Source: Ochromonadaceae sp. CCMP2298 (lineage: Eukaryota; Sar; Synurophyceae; Ochromonadales; Ochromonadaceae). From it: a DNA stretch of 16,893 nucleotides. The notes below the pieces were generated by a model. The model had not been told where the DNA came from, searched no databases, and worked only from the letters and a program-made list of their open reading frames with translations. The position numbers and the translations under genes are program-made. The number at the start of each line of letters is the position of its first letter. Within the stretch, counting starts at the first letter, position 1. The stretch covers positions 1-16,893 of the forward strand of contig MU634039.1 of assembly GCA_026770595.1 (NCBI GenBank), given 5' to 3'. Below, piece by piece: positions 1 through 6,804 of the stretch.

Positions 1-399
1 GGAGAGGTGGTAGGAGTTGGGTTGGAGAGGGAGAGGGAGAGGGAGAGGGGCGTCACAGGTGGCAGGTGCGGGGAACGCACCACATATGACATAGCAGAGC
101 ATGGCGAAATGGCGAAGAACGACTACTGTACTGTGTGCTGGGTGCTGTGTGCTGAGTGCTGAGTACTGAGTGTTGGGTACTGGGTGCTGGGTACTGGGTG
201 CTGGGTGCTGCATAATTGGTAGTAACGAGTGCCGATCGAATGCTCTTAGTGTTACTGTGCCTACTAGCTTGCTATCCATACCACACCATCACACTATCCT
301 TTCTATACTACCACACTACCCGTACTCTATCACACTGTCTATACTACTCTATCCATCCTACACTGCCCATTATACTCTATCACACCATCCTACACCCAT
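1..399 (+). repeat. 3' flank of an upstream CPW-ankyrin array unit (duplicated segment)
   Basis: No gene is seen here. The stretch from 1 to about 300 matches 4300 to about 4553, the 3' flank of gene B: the same GGAGAGG-rich start, a CACAGGTGGCA block, a GCGAAGAACGA block, TGTGCTG/TGAGTGCTG repeats, and a long near-identical run around CATAATTGGTAGTAACGAG. The segment ATGAGTGCCTATGCTTA at about 399 also recurs near 4561. Because the match is to sequence downstream of a CPW-ankyrin gene, the window probably begins just after another member of the array whose coding part is outside. The copy here has a longer GGGTGCTGGGTACT minisatellite (about 130-210) than the copy at 4300. Confidence 0.8.
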
Positions 400-938
400 A
401 TGAGTGCCTATGCTTACTATGGTGCGTTGTGGAACTTTTGTGTGAGACTCATTCCCAGGGGACTGAGGCAGGGGACTAAGGGAAACGCAAAGCCCCTTTT
501 TTCTCATCCGGGACTGCGACTTCGGAACTTCTTCGGAATTCCACAAAAGAAGCTTCTTGGGAGGTATGGGGTGATTGCGAGTGCGAAGGTAAAATTGATC
601 TGCTCTGGTTGTGTGTAGAATCTGCTCCACTCCCGTCTGTCCCACTTGGACTGCGTCTCTGACCTCTGTCCACATCGAATCCTCCAGAAGTTGGCGCCTC
701 TCAACGCAATCTGTCCGCGGGACATTCAAGTCGTCTCCTCAGTTCGTTCGATCGATCGAGCAATCCACTTGAAGTCTGCAAGGTGAATTAAATCTGCCTC
801 ATATTAACCTAGCATTCTATTCACTGACTCCTTTCCAATTTAATTCATTCCTTTCCCAATTAATTACATCGGTTCAATTGGACGATTCAACTCATCACCT
901 TCTCATCGTCTGCACTCTCTACAGCCAGCAAAAATACG
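400..938 (+). promoter_or_regulatory. 5' flank and 5' UTR of gene A, shared with gene B
   Basis: This stretch is homologous to about 2190-2756 upstream of gene B. Shared marks in order are a CAGGGGACT direct repeat (456-464 and 469-477, two copies here), a GGGACTG.GACTTCGG block (about 511-527), a TTCGGAATTCC block (about 532-542), CTGTCC/GCGGGACA.TCAA near 710-728, GTTCGTTCGATCGATCG near 741-759, and GGACGATTCAACTC near 880-895 just before the coding region. It probably holds the promoter, first 5'-UTR exon and 5'-UTR intron of gene A. No clear TATA box was recognised. Short open frames on both strands here are not conserved with the B copy and look fortuitous. Confidence 0.55.
783..924 (+). 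other. Probable 5'-UTR intron of gene A
   Basis: A 142-nt GT-AG interval runs from GCAAG|GTGAAT to CTCTCTACAG. The 14 nt between the acceptor and the ATG at 939 equal the 14 nt in gene B, where donor and acceptor are found at equivalent places. The interior is AT/pyrimidine-rich, unlike the GC-rich coding region. The acceptor is strong; the donor is supported mainly by the B comparison. A trans-spliced leader acceptor is the alternative reading. Confidence 0.5.
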
Positions 939-1841
939 ATGTCATTGGGAGATGCGTTCATTCTGAGTAACGTGCGGGAGCTGCTGGGTCCGGCCTGCGA
1001 TCCGCAGTTGCGCCTGGTCTCCAAGAGATGCAACGCCGCCATGGCGACCGTGCCTCGCGAGCAGATGCGCCTGGAAGATTTCCTGTCATCTGCGGCTCTG
1101 TTCCTCTGGGCCACGCAGGTGCTGGAGATACCCTGGAGCAGGGCGCAGTTGTGCAAAGTCGCCGCGGGGGGAGGGCACTTGGAGGTGCTGCAGTGGGGCC
1201 GCGCACAGGAGCCTCCCTGCCCCTGGAGCGAAGACTCGTGCGAAGCAGCGGCGAGAGGGGGGCAGCTGGAGGTGCTGCGGTGGATGCGGGGGCAGACGCC
1301 ACCCTGCCCGTGGAACTACAAGACAACTGCACAGGCGGCCTGGGGCGGACAGATCGAGCTGCTGCAGTGGCTGCAGGACCAGACGCCGCCCTGTCCGCGA
1401 GATGAGAGGACGCTGGCGGTTGCTGCGTTGTGCGGGCAGCTGGAGACGGTGCAGTGGCTGCGGGGGTGCCAGCCGCCCTGTCCGTGGGATGCGTCTGCCT
1501 GCCGGGATTTGGCCTACATTGGCAACCTGCAGATGCTGCAGTGCCTGCGCGGAATGGACTCGCCCTGCCCCTGGGACAGCAATATGTGCCGTGCAGCAGC
1601 GTACAGGGGAAACTTGCATATGCTGCGGTGGGCTAGGGCTCAAAACCCACCCTGTCCCTGGGAGGAAAGCGCATCTGCGGTAGCTGCGGAGGTGGGCCAT
1701 TGGCAGGTGCTGCGGTGGCTGCTGCAGCAAGAGCCGCCCTGCCCTTGCAGCGCAGAGACTCGCCAGCTGGCCATTGTCCACTTTGGTACCGCAGCGGTGC
1801 AGGAGTGGGGAGAGGTGGGGGAGGAAGGGGAGATGGGGTGA
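939..1841 (+). CDS. Gene A: F-box-like/CPW-ankyrin repeat protein, 300 aa
   Basis: The N-terminus (residues about 7-38, FILSNVRELL...QLRLVSKRCNAAM) resembles a short F-box (compare LRLVCKRW in canonical F-boxes) and is conserved in genes B and C. A linker with EDFLSS..LFLWA follows. From about residue 72 there are ankyrin-like modules of 29 residues of the form GHLEVLQWLRAQ.PPCPWD..TC..AA.. with seven CP(W/R/C) linkers. Such CPW-type ankyrin repeats are widespread in algae, stramenopiles and some giant viruses; ankyrin repeats bind protein partners. With an F-box, the likely role is substrate receptor of an SCF-type ubiquitin ligase, which is inference. The start is the ATG 14 nt after a 3' splice site, matching gene B. 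Compared with B it lacks about six middle repeats while both ends are collinear, and its tail is a short Gly/Glu run. Confidence 0.88.
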   Translation: MSLGDAFILSNVRELLGPACDPQLRLVSKRCNAAMATVPREQMRLEDFLSSAALFLWATQVLEIPWSRAQLCKVAAGGGHLEVLQWGRAQEPPCPWSEDSCEAAARGGQLEVLRWMRGQTPPCPWNYKTTAQAAWGGQIELLQWLQDQTPPCPRDERTLAVAALCGQLETVQWLRGCQPPCPWDASACRDLAYIGNLQMLQCLRGMDSPCPWDSNMCRAAAYRGNLHMLRWARAQNPPCPWEESASAVAAEVGHWQVLRWLLQQEPPCPCSAETRQLAIVHFGTAAVQEWGEVGEEGEMG

Positions 1842-2189
1842 GGGGAGAGAGAGGAGGGAGAAAGTACACGTGAGTGTGGGAAGTGAAAGTGTACGTAATA
1901 GGAGCATGGGAGAATGTACATGTGTGGGAGTGTAGGAGAGTGCAGTGCCTCTGGACGGTACGGGGACAGCCGGGTGCCTGTATGTCCGTGACCGCACTAC
2001 CGGATACTCCTCATCCGGTAGAAGTGTAGCGGCCGGACCCATTCATTTAACGGGGTTTAAAGCACAAGTGTCGCCCTAGCAGTGAGGACTTCTACGATGG
2101 ATTCTGCAATCACCCCTTCTACTACCCGCTAAGCACACCCTTTCACTGCCCACTACACTCAATAGAAGAAGTGGGCGACGCTAGACTTT
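1842..2189. other. Intergenic region between genes A and B
   Basis: No gene is recognised. The first part (1842-1920) is purine-rich (GGGAGAG, then GTACACGTGAGTGTGGGAAGTG), and probably 3' UTR of A. It does not match the 3' flank of gene B or of the upstream unit, so gene A's flank has diverged or been replaced. A perfect 9-bp-arm hairpin lies at 1997-2021. The long open frame on the opposite strand over gene A and this region has no coding features and looks like a shadow of the repeat gene. Confidence 0.6.
1997..2021. repeat. Perfect hairpin CTACCGGAT-7 nt-ATCCGGTAG
   Basis: Two perfectly complementary 9-bp arms (1997-2005 and 2013-2021) are separated by 7 nt, 155 bp after the stop of gene A. 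It could form a stem-loop in the 3' end of the A transcript or be a protein-binding palindrome. There is no T-run, and the eukaryotic context makes a bacterial-type terminator unlikely. Confidence 0.5.
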
Positions 2190-2756
2190 AGTGCGAAGAC
2201 TTATTCCCAGGGGACTAATACAGGGGACTAGGGCAGGGGACTAAGGAAACCCTACAAGATCGCAAATACCGCCGGATTTCCTTGCTCCGGGACTGAGACT
2301 TCGGTTCGGAATTCCGAAGCTTTGGCTGTTCTGCAGGATAGGTAGGTGGTGGATTGATCGGTGATGGGTAGAAGAGTGCCAAGGTAAGGTAAGTCAAATC
2401 TGTGTGTCTGCTCTCCTCACTGCCCCACTTTGATCATCTGCTGACTTCTCTCCACATCTGGTATTCTGCAGCAGAAGTCAGCGCGTCCTGTCTGTTTGCG
2501 GGACAGTCAATCGGCGGTTCAGTTCGATCGGTGCATTGAGCTCATCACGCTGGGTGCAGAGAAGCAGGCGAGGTACATCAATCATGCTGTATCTGCTCTC
2601 CTTCCTCCCCTGCATACTTCGTATTTCCTGTGCTGATTTATCTCCACATATTTTGATTTATTCCCGAATTAATTGCATTGGATCACTGGACGATTCAACT
2701 CGTCATCTGCTCATCTTCTCTCTCTCTCTCTCTCTGCTACAGCAAGCAATAACACG
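2190..2756 (+). promoter_or_regulatory. 5' flank and 5' UTR of gene B, duplicate of the gene A flank
   Basis: Homologous to 400-938. The CAGGGGACT direct repeat has three copies here (2208, 2221, 2234; 13-nt spacing) against two in the A flank. A perfect 14-bp palindrome TTCGGAATTCCGAA is at 2305-2318, while the A copy is imperfect. A TC microsatellite (2716-2736) serves as the polypyrimidine tract before the acceptor at 2742. This probably contains the promoter, a first non-coding exon and a 5'-UTR intron. Confidence 0.55.
2573..2742 (+). other. Probable 5'-UTR intron of gene B
   Basis: A 170-nt GT-AG interval from GCGAG|GTACAT to a (TC)n tract ending GCTACAG. The acceptor is excellent and lies 14 nt upstream of the ATG at 2757, as in gene A. 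In-frame ATGs upstream (for example 2673) fall inside this interval and their translation is only Ser/Leu from the TC tract, so they are not likely starts. Confidence 0.55.
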
Positions 2757-4178
2757 ATGTCACTCGCAGATTCATTCATTCTGAGTAATGTGCGGGAGCT
2801 GCTGGATCCTTCCTGCGACCCGCAGTTGCGCCTGGTCTCCAAGAGCTGCCACACTGGTATGGCGACCGTGCCTCGCGAGCAGATGCGCCTGGAAGATTTC
2901 CTGTCATCTCTAGCTCTGTTCCTCTGGGCCACGCAGATGCTGGAGATACCCTGGAGCAGGGATCAGTTGTGCGAAGTCGCCGCGGGGGGAGGGCACTTGG
3001 AGGTGCTGCAGTGGGGCCGCGCGCAGGAGCATCCCTGCCCCTGGGGCGTGGGGACTGTATCGGCAGCGGCGAGGGGGGGGCACTTGGAGGTTCTGCAGTG
3101 GGGCCGCGCGCAGGAGCATCCCTGCCCCTGGAGTGAGGACTCGTGCGCTGCAGCGGCGGGTGGGGGGCAGCTGGAGGTGCTGCAGTGGATGCGGGGGCAG
3201 ACGCCGCCCTGCCCGTGGGACGCCAATACATCTGCGGGGGCGGCCAGGGGCGGGCATATCGAGCTGCTGCAGTGGCTGCAGGAACAGACGCCTCCCTGTG
3301 AGCGGGGCGTGGAGACACTGGCGGCTGCTGCGGAGTGCGGGCAGCTGGAGACGGTGCAGTGGCTGAGGGCGCAGCAGCCCCCCTGCCCGTGGGATGTTAC
3401 TGCCTGTCGGAGCGCCGCGCAGTTCGGGCAGATGGATGTGCTGCGGTGGCTGCGGGCGCAGGAACCACCCTGCCCCTGGGACAAGAGTGTGCTGGGTTTG
3501 GCTGCATTCTACAGGCAGGTCGAGGCGGTGCGCTGGCTGATGTCCCAGGAGCCCCCCTGCCCCTGCAGTGTGAGTGTCTGCCGCAACCTCGCCCGTCATG
3601 GGGATTGCGAACTGCTGCGCTGGGTGCGGGCCCAACACCCGCCCGCCCCCTGGGACGGAAATGTCTGTGTGGCGGCGGCCGAGAATGGCAACCTGCAGAT
3701 GCTGCAGTGCCTGCGCGGACTAGACCCGCCCTGCCCCTGGGAAAATTGGCTGGATACGGACAGCAGCGAAGTGTGCTTTGCAGCAGCGCACAGGGGTGAA
3801 CTGCAGATGCTGCAGTGGCTGAGGGCCCAGGACCCGCCCTGCCCCTGGGATAGCATGGTGTGCCGTACAGCAGCGCGCAGGGGCGATATGGATATGCTGC
3901 AGTGGGCTAGGGCTCAAAACCCGCCCTGCCCTTGGGATGAAGACGTCTGCACGCAAGCAGCTTTGAGGGGAAATTTGGAGACGCTGCAGTGGCTGAGGGC
4001 GCAGGACCCTCCCTGTCCTTGGGGGAAAGGCGCCTGCATGCTAGCAGCAGAGCGGGGCCATTGGCAGGTGCTGCGGTGGCTGCTGCAGCAGGAGCCGCCC
4101 TGCCCCTGCAGCGCAGAGACTCGCCAGCTCGCCAGTGCGCACATGAGCATAGCGGTGCAGGAGGTAGGGGAGGTGTGA
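2757..4178 (+). CDS. Gene B: F-box-like/CPW-ankyrin repeat protein, 473 aa
   Basis: The N-terminal domain (residues about 7-38, FILSNVRELL then QLRLVSKSC) is nearly identical to gene A and F-box-like. It is followed by 13 CPW-type linkers in 29-residue ankyrin-like modules up to the same C-terminal cap as gene A (HWQVLRWLLQQEPPCPCSAE). Variant linkers include CERG in repeat 4, APWD in repeat 8 and an insertion (NWLDTDSSE) in repeat 9. The first two repeats share a 54-nt block with one mismatch (2991-3044 and 3078-3131, 87-nt offset), a recent expansion. I chose the ATG at 2757 rather than the longer frame from 2673 because it aligns with gene A and follows a 3' splice site. Likely role: protein-binding adaptor, possibly in ubiquitin ligation (inference). 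Confidence 0.88.
   Translation: MSLADSFILSNVRELLDPSCDPQLRLVSKSCHTGMATVPREQMRLEDFLSSLALFLWATQMLEIPWSRDQLCEVAAGGGHLEVLQWGRAQEHPCPWGVGTVSAAARGGHLEVLQWGRAQEHPCPWSEDSCAAAAGGGQLEVLQWMRGQTPPCPWDANTSAGAARGGHIELLQWLQEQTPPCERGVETLAAAAECGQLETVQWLRAQQPPCPWDVTACRSAAQFGQMDVLRWLRAQEPPCPWDKSVLGLAAFYRQVEAVRWLMSQEPPCPCSVSVCRNLARHGDCELLRWVRAQHPPAPWDGNVCVAAAENGNLQMLQCLRGLDPPCPWENWLDTDSSEVCFAAAHRGELQMLQWLRAQDPPCPWDSMVCRTAARRGDMDMLQWARAQNPPCPWDEDVCTQAALRGNLETLQWLRAQDPPCPWGKGACMLAAERGHWQVLRWLLQQEPPCPCSAETRQLASAHMSIAVQEVGEV
2991..3131 (+). repeat. Recent in-gene tandem duplication of one ankyrin module (87-nt offset)
   Basis: 2991-3044 and 3078-3131 are 54-nt blocks that differ at a single base and encode the same GHLEVLQWGRAQEHPCPW module. 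Other modules of the gene differ much more from each other, so this pair is the youngest expansion. Gene A has only one copy here. Confidence 0.85.
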
Positions 4179-4783
4179 GAGGTAGGGGAGGGGGAGGGAG
4201 ATGGGGGGGAGGCAGAAGGGGGTGCGGGGGCTGTGGGTAGGGGTGAGCGGACCGGAGGATAGGGGGTATGAGCGGAGGTGGAGAGGGAGGGGAGTAGGAG
4301 GAGAGGTAGTAGGAGTGGGGTTGGAGAGGGAGATGGAGAGGGGGGTCACAGGTGGCAGCGGGGAATGCACCACACACCACATAGCATAGCATAGCATAGC
4401 AAAACGGCGAAGAACGATTACTGTAATGTGTGCTGAGTGCTGAGTACTCTGTGCTGGGTGCTGCATAATTGGTAGTAACGAGTGCCGATCGAATGCTCTT
4501 AGTATTACTGCGCCCACTTGCTCGCTATCCATACCACACCATCACACTATCATACTACACATGAGTGCCTATGCTTATGAGTGCGTATGCTTATGAGTGC
4601 GTATGCTTATCATGGGTGTATCATGGATGCCTGTGCTTATGAGTATACACCCCCCATGCCTCTGTGCCTCTGGCCTAGACTCGCCCTCGCACTATCCTAC
4701 ACTACCCGAGTGTCTGCGCTTAGTATGAGTGCTATAGGTGCCTGTACACGCACACTATCACGCACATACGTAGTAGGTGTGCA
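4179..4783. other. Convergent intergenic region between genes B and C with duplicated 3' flank
   Basis: No gene is seen. 4179-4300 is GGGGAGG/GGTGAG-rich 3' UTR-like sequence. 4300 to about 4560 is the second copy of the segment at 1-300. At 4561-4610 a 16-bp minisatellite (ATGAGTGCGTATGCTT, about three copies) expands a sequence present once near 399. The rest (4610-4783) is CAC/TAC-rich with no recognised signal. Purine/pyrimidine bias makes long spurious frames on both strands. Confidence 0.65.
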
Positions 4784-6406
4784 CTAGTCCCCCCCCTCCT
4801 CCTCCTCCTCCTCCCCTTCCTCCTCCCCCTCCTCCCACTGCCCCTCCTCCCACCCCACCTCCTCGTCCTCTCCCATCACATCGGAATCATCTTCAAAGTC
4901 TTCGAAGCTGTCCTCGTCACCGCCCGAGTCAATCCTCACTGGGAGGGGGCAGGGGGGGCTCTGCGTGCGCAGCCAGCGCATCATCTCGAAATTGTCGGTC
5001 TCGATGGCATGTTTGCAGGCGTCGGACGACCAAGGACAGGGGGGGTCCTGCGCTCGCAACCACTGCAGGACATGCAGTTGTCCTTTCTCCGCAGCCCAAT
5101 CAGTTGCGAGGCTATCCCATGGGCAGGGAGGATCCTGCGCTCGCAGCCACCGCAGCATCTCCATCTGACCATTCTCCGCAGCAATAGCACAAATATTACT
5201 CGCCCAAGGAGCTGGAGGATTCTGAGCTCGCAGCCACTGCAGCACATTTATATGACCACTCTCTGCAGCATTAGTGCAGGTTCTTATATCCCATGGGCAT
5301 GGGGGCTCTTGGGCTCGCAGCCACTGCAGCACTTGCAAGTGTCCTCCCGCTGCAGCATAAGCGCATGTAGTGACACCCCAAGGACAAGGGGGGTCCTGTG
5401 CTCGCACCCACTGCAGCACTTGCAAGTGTCCTCCCACTGCAGCACCAGTAGCAGCTGTTACAAGTCCCGTATACCGCTGTACCTCACCCCAGGGACAAGG
5501 GGGGTCGTGGGCTCGTAGCCACTGCAGTACCTCCATATGACCGCGCCGTGCAGCCTCATAACAGGGATTTCCCTCCCAGGGACAGGGAGGACTCTGGGCT
5601 CTCAACCACTGCAATACCTCCATATGGCCGTGTCGTGCAGCAGTAGCAGTGGCTGATGTGGGCCAATTATAACGGCCAAGCCCGTTCCAGGGACAGGGAG
5701 AAATCTGGCTTCGCATCCACTGCAGTACCTCCAGCTGTCCGCCCTCTGCAGCTTTGCAGCATATTTCTACAGTCCACGGGCAAGTGTCGTTCTCTCGCAG
5801 CCACCGCAGGACAGACAGGTGGCCACCCAGTGCCGCCTTATCCGCAGCCTTCCCCTGAGGCATGCGCAGCTCCCCTCTGGCCCATAGGAAGAGCGGCAGG
5901 ACCGATAAATAGTCCTCGACCTGCAGCGGCACGTGTGGCACAGCGGCCAGAGCCTGGCGGAACCACCTGGACACCAGCCGAAGCTGGGGGCTGCACGCGG
6001 GAAGGTACTCCCTCACTCTGTCCAACATGAAGGGGGACTGTAGAGAGCTGGTGGGAAGCACATCTGGAAGGACCTGTACCTGTACTGTGTTGTCTTGGCC
6101 CTGTGGTGCTTCCTGGTCCACTGATGCGGCCTCGTGACCCGGAGAGGCCACCTCCCCACAGTCGAAATGCTCCCGCTTGCCACTCGCCCGCACCCAAGAG
6201 GTGTACCCAGTCACGCGCGCCGAGCAGGGACACGACCACTCATTTCCCAGTACCCGCCCCCAGTGCAGGTCCAGGAAGCAGTCCTTGTGAAGGTGGTGGG
6301 CGCAAGGCTGCAGCTGCAGCACCTGCGCGTCTTCGAGGTCGAGCAGCTCCTGCCTGCAGACTAAACACTCCAGCCTGGCGGGCTCGCTCTTAGCAACGCT
6401 GTCCAT
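4784..6406 (-). CDS. Gene C: RING-like/F-box-like/CPW-ankyrin protein, 540 aa
   Basis: Residues 14-61 form a RING-H2-like cluster: C14-x2-C17, C35-x-H37-x2-H40-x2-C43, then C59-x-C61. The spacing fits RING except that the last pair is C-x-C rather than C-x2-C, so it may be a variant or weakened RING. RING domains recruit ubiquitin-charged E2 enzymes. Residues about 126-157 (FMLDRVREYL...QLRLVSRWF) repeat the F-box-like segment of genes A and B. About ten CPW-type ankyrin modules follow, then an acidic tail (from about residue 490) encoded by a TCC-rich run (4790-4860 on the + strand). It is divergent from gene D and convergent with B. The first ATG after the upstream inverted repeat is used as start. 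A single-chain E3 ligase carrying its own substrate-binding repeats is the likely role (inference). Confidence 0.87.
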   Translation of the reverse strand: MDSVAKSEPARLECLVCRQELLDLEDAQVLQLQPCAHHLHKDCFLDLHWGRVLGNEWSCPCSARVTGYTSWVRASGKREHFDCGEVASPGHEAASVDQEAPQGQDNTVQVQVLPDVLPTSSLQSPFMLDRVREYLPACSPQLRLVSRWFRQALAAVPHVPLQVEDYLSVLPLFLWARGELRMPQGKAADKAALGGHLSVLRWLRENDTCPWTVEICCKAAEGGQLEVLQWMRSQISPCPWNGLGRYNWPTSATATAARHGHMEVLQWLRAQSPPCPWEGNPCYEAARRGHMEVLQWLRAHDPPCPWGEVQRYTGLVTAATGAAVGGHLQVLQWVRAQDPPCPWGVTTCAYAAAGGHLQVLQWLRAQEPPCPWDIRTCTNAAESGHINVLQWLRAQNPPAPWASNICAIAAENGQMEMLRWLRAQDPPCPWDSLATDWAAEKGQLHVLQWLRAQDPPCPWSSDACKHAIETDNFEMMRWLRTQSPPCPLPVRIDSGGDEDSFEDFEDDSDVMGEDEEVGWEEGQWEEGEEEGEEEEEEGGD

Positions 6407-6456
6407 GATCAGAACCGATGGCCAGGAATCTCAAGAACACTGGCAATCCTCGCCAG

Positions 6457-6509
6457 AGCACTGATAATCCTGTCCAAGAGGGCCCCTCTTGGACAGGATT
6501 ATCAGTGCT
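6457..6509. repeat. Perfect inverted repeat, 26-bp arms, 1-nt centre
   Basis: Arms 6457-6482 and 6484-6509 are exact reverse complements around a single C at 6483. The arms start with AGCACTGATAATCC. It ends about 50 bp upstream of the gene C start codon. In DNA it could extrude as a cruciform; if transcribed, the RNA would fold into a 26-bp hairpin without a real loop. A smaller CTGGC-7 nt-GCCAG inverted repeat lies beside it (about 6440-6456). Confidence 0.9.
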
Positions 6510-6523
6510 GTTGAGGTGATCAC

Positions 6524-6606
6524 TTTTGCCCCAAGCTGAGAAGGGAAGTGGGGAAATTTTAACCCTTTCCCTTCAGAGAGGGTTAGCAACAGGGCAAAAC
6601 ATGGCA
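6524..6606 (+). repeat. Foldback element copy 1 (TTTTGCC...GGCAAAA)
   Basis: It begins TTTTGCC (6524), carries GGGGAAATTTTAACCCTTTCC and then AGGGTTA as an internal inverted pair, and ends GGCAAAACATGGCAC. The same order of blocks occurs on the minus strand at 13442-13351. Terminal inverted repeats of about 7 bp and an internal palindrome suggest a small MITE-like element, but the position in a divergent promoter in both cases also fits a shared regulatory module. I saw no clear target-site duplication. Confidence 0.6.
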
Positions 6607-6804
6607 CAGAGAGATGATAACACAAGCTCTTGGAGCTCCCACTTGAGGTGGTTCTGCTGATGCCTTGGCGGTTCTGCAGATGTGTTGGGCTGCCAAGCAA
6701 GCAGTGACGCCCTCTTGATTGACCATAGAGCCTGCGGCCCACGTTTCCAGTGTGAAGCTCGGAGCAACTTGCCGCTTAAACTTACTTCCTCCTGACTCCC
6801 CACA

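Larger units (their letters stand above)
6407..6804. promoter_or_regulatory. Divergent promoter region between genes C and D
   Basis: 398 nt separate the two divergent start codons. It holds a perfect 26-bp inverted repeat near gene C and the foldback element at 6524-6606. No convincing 3' splice site lies just upstream of either start codon, in contrast to the other seven genes. Short open frames (for example on the minus strand over 6431-6742) show no coding features. Confidence 0.5.

Noticed and set aside
1997-2021. Rho-independent terminator after gene A
   Set aside because: The hairpin is perfect but has no T-tract and the context is eukaryotic.
1086-2042. Long minus-strand frame of 318 codons over gene A and its 3' flank
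   Set aside because: It mirrors the CPW repeats of gene A (antisense of ankyrin modules) and runs on into low-complexity flank; no recognisable domain.
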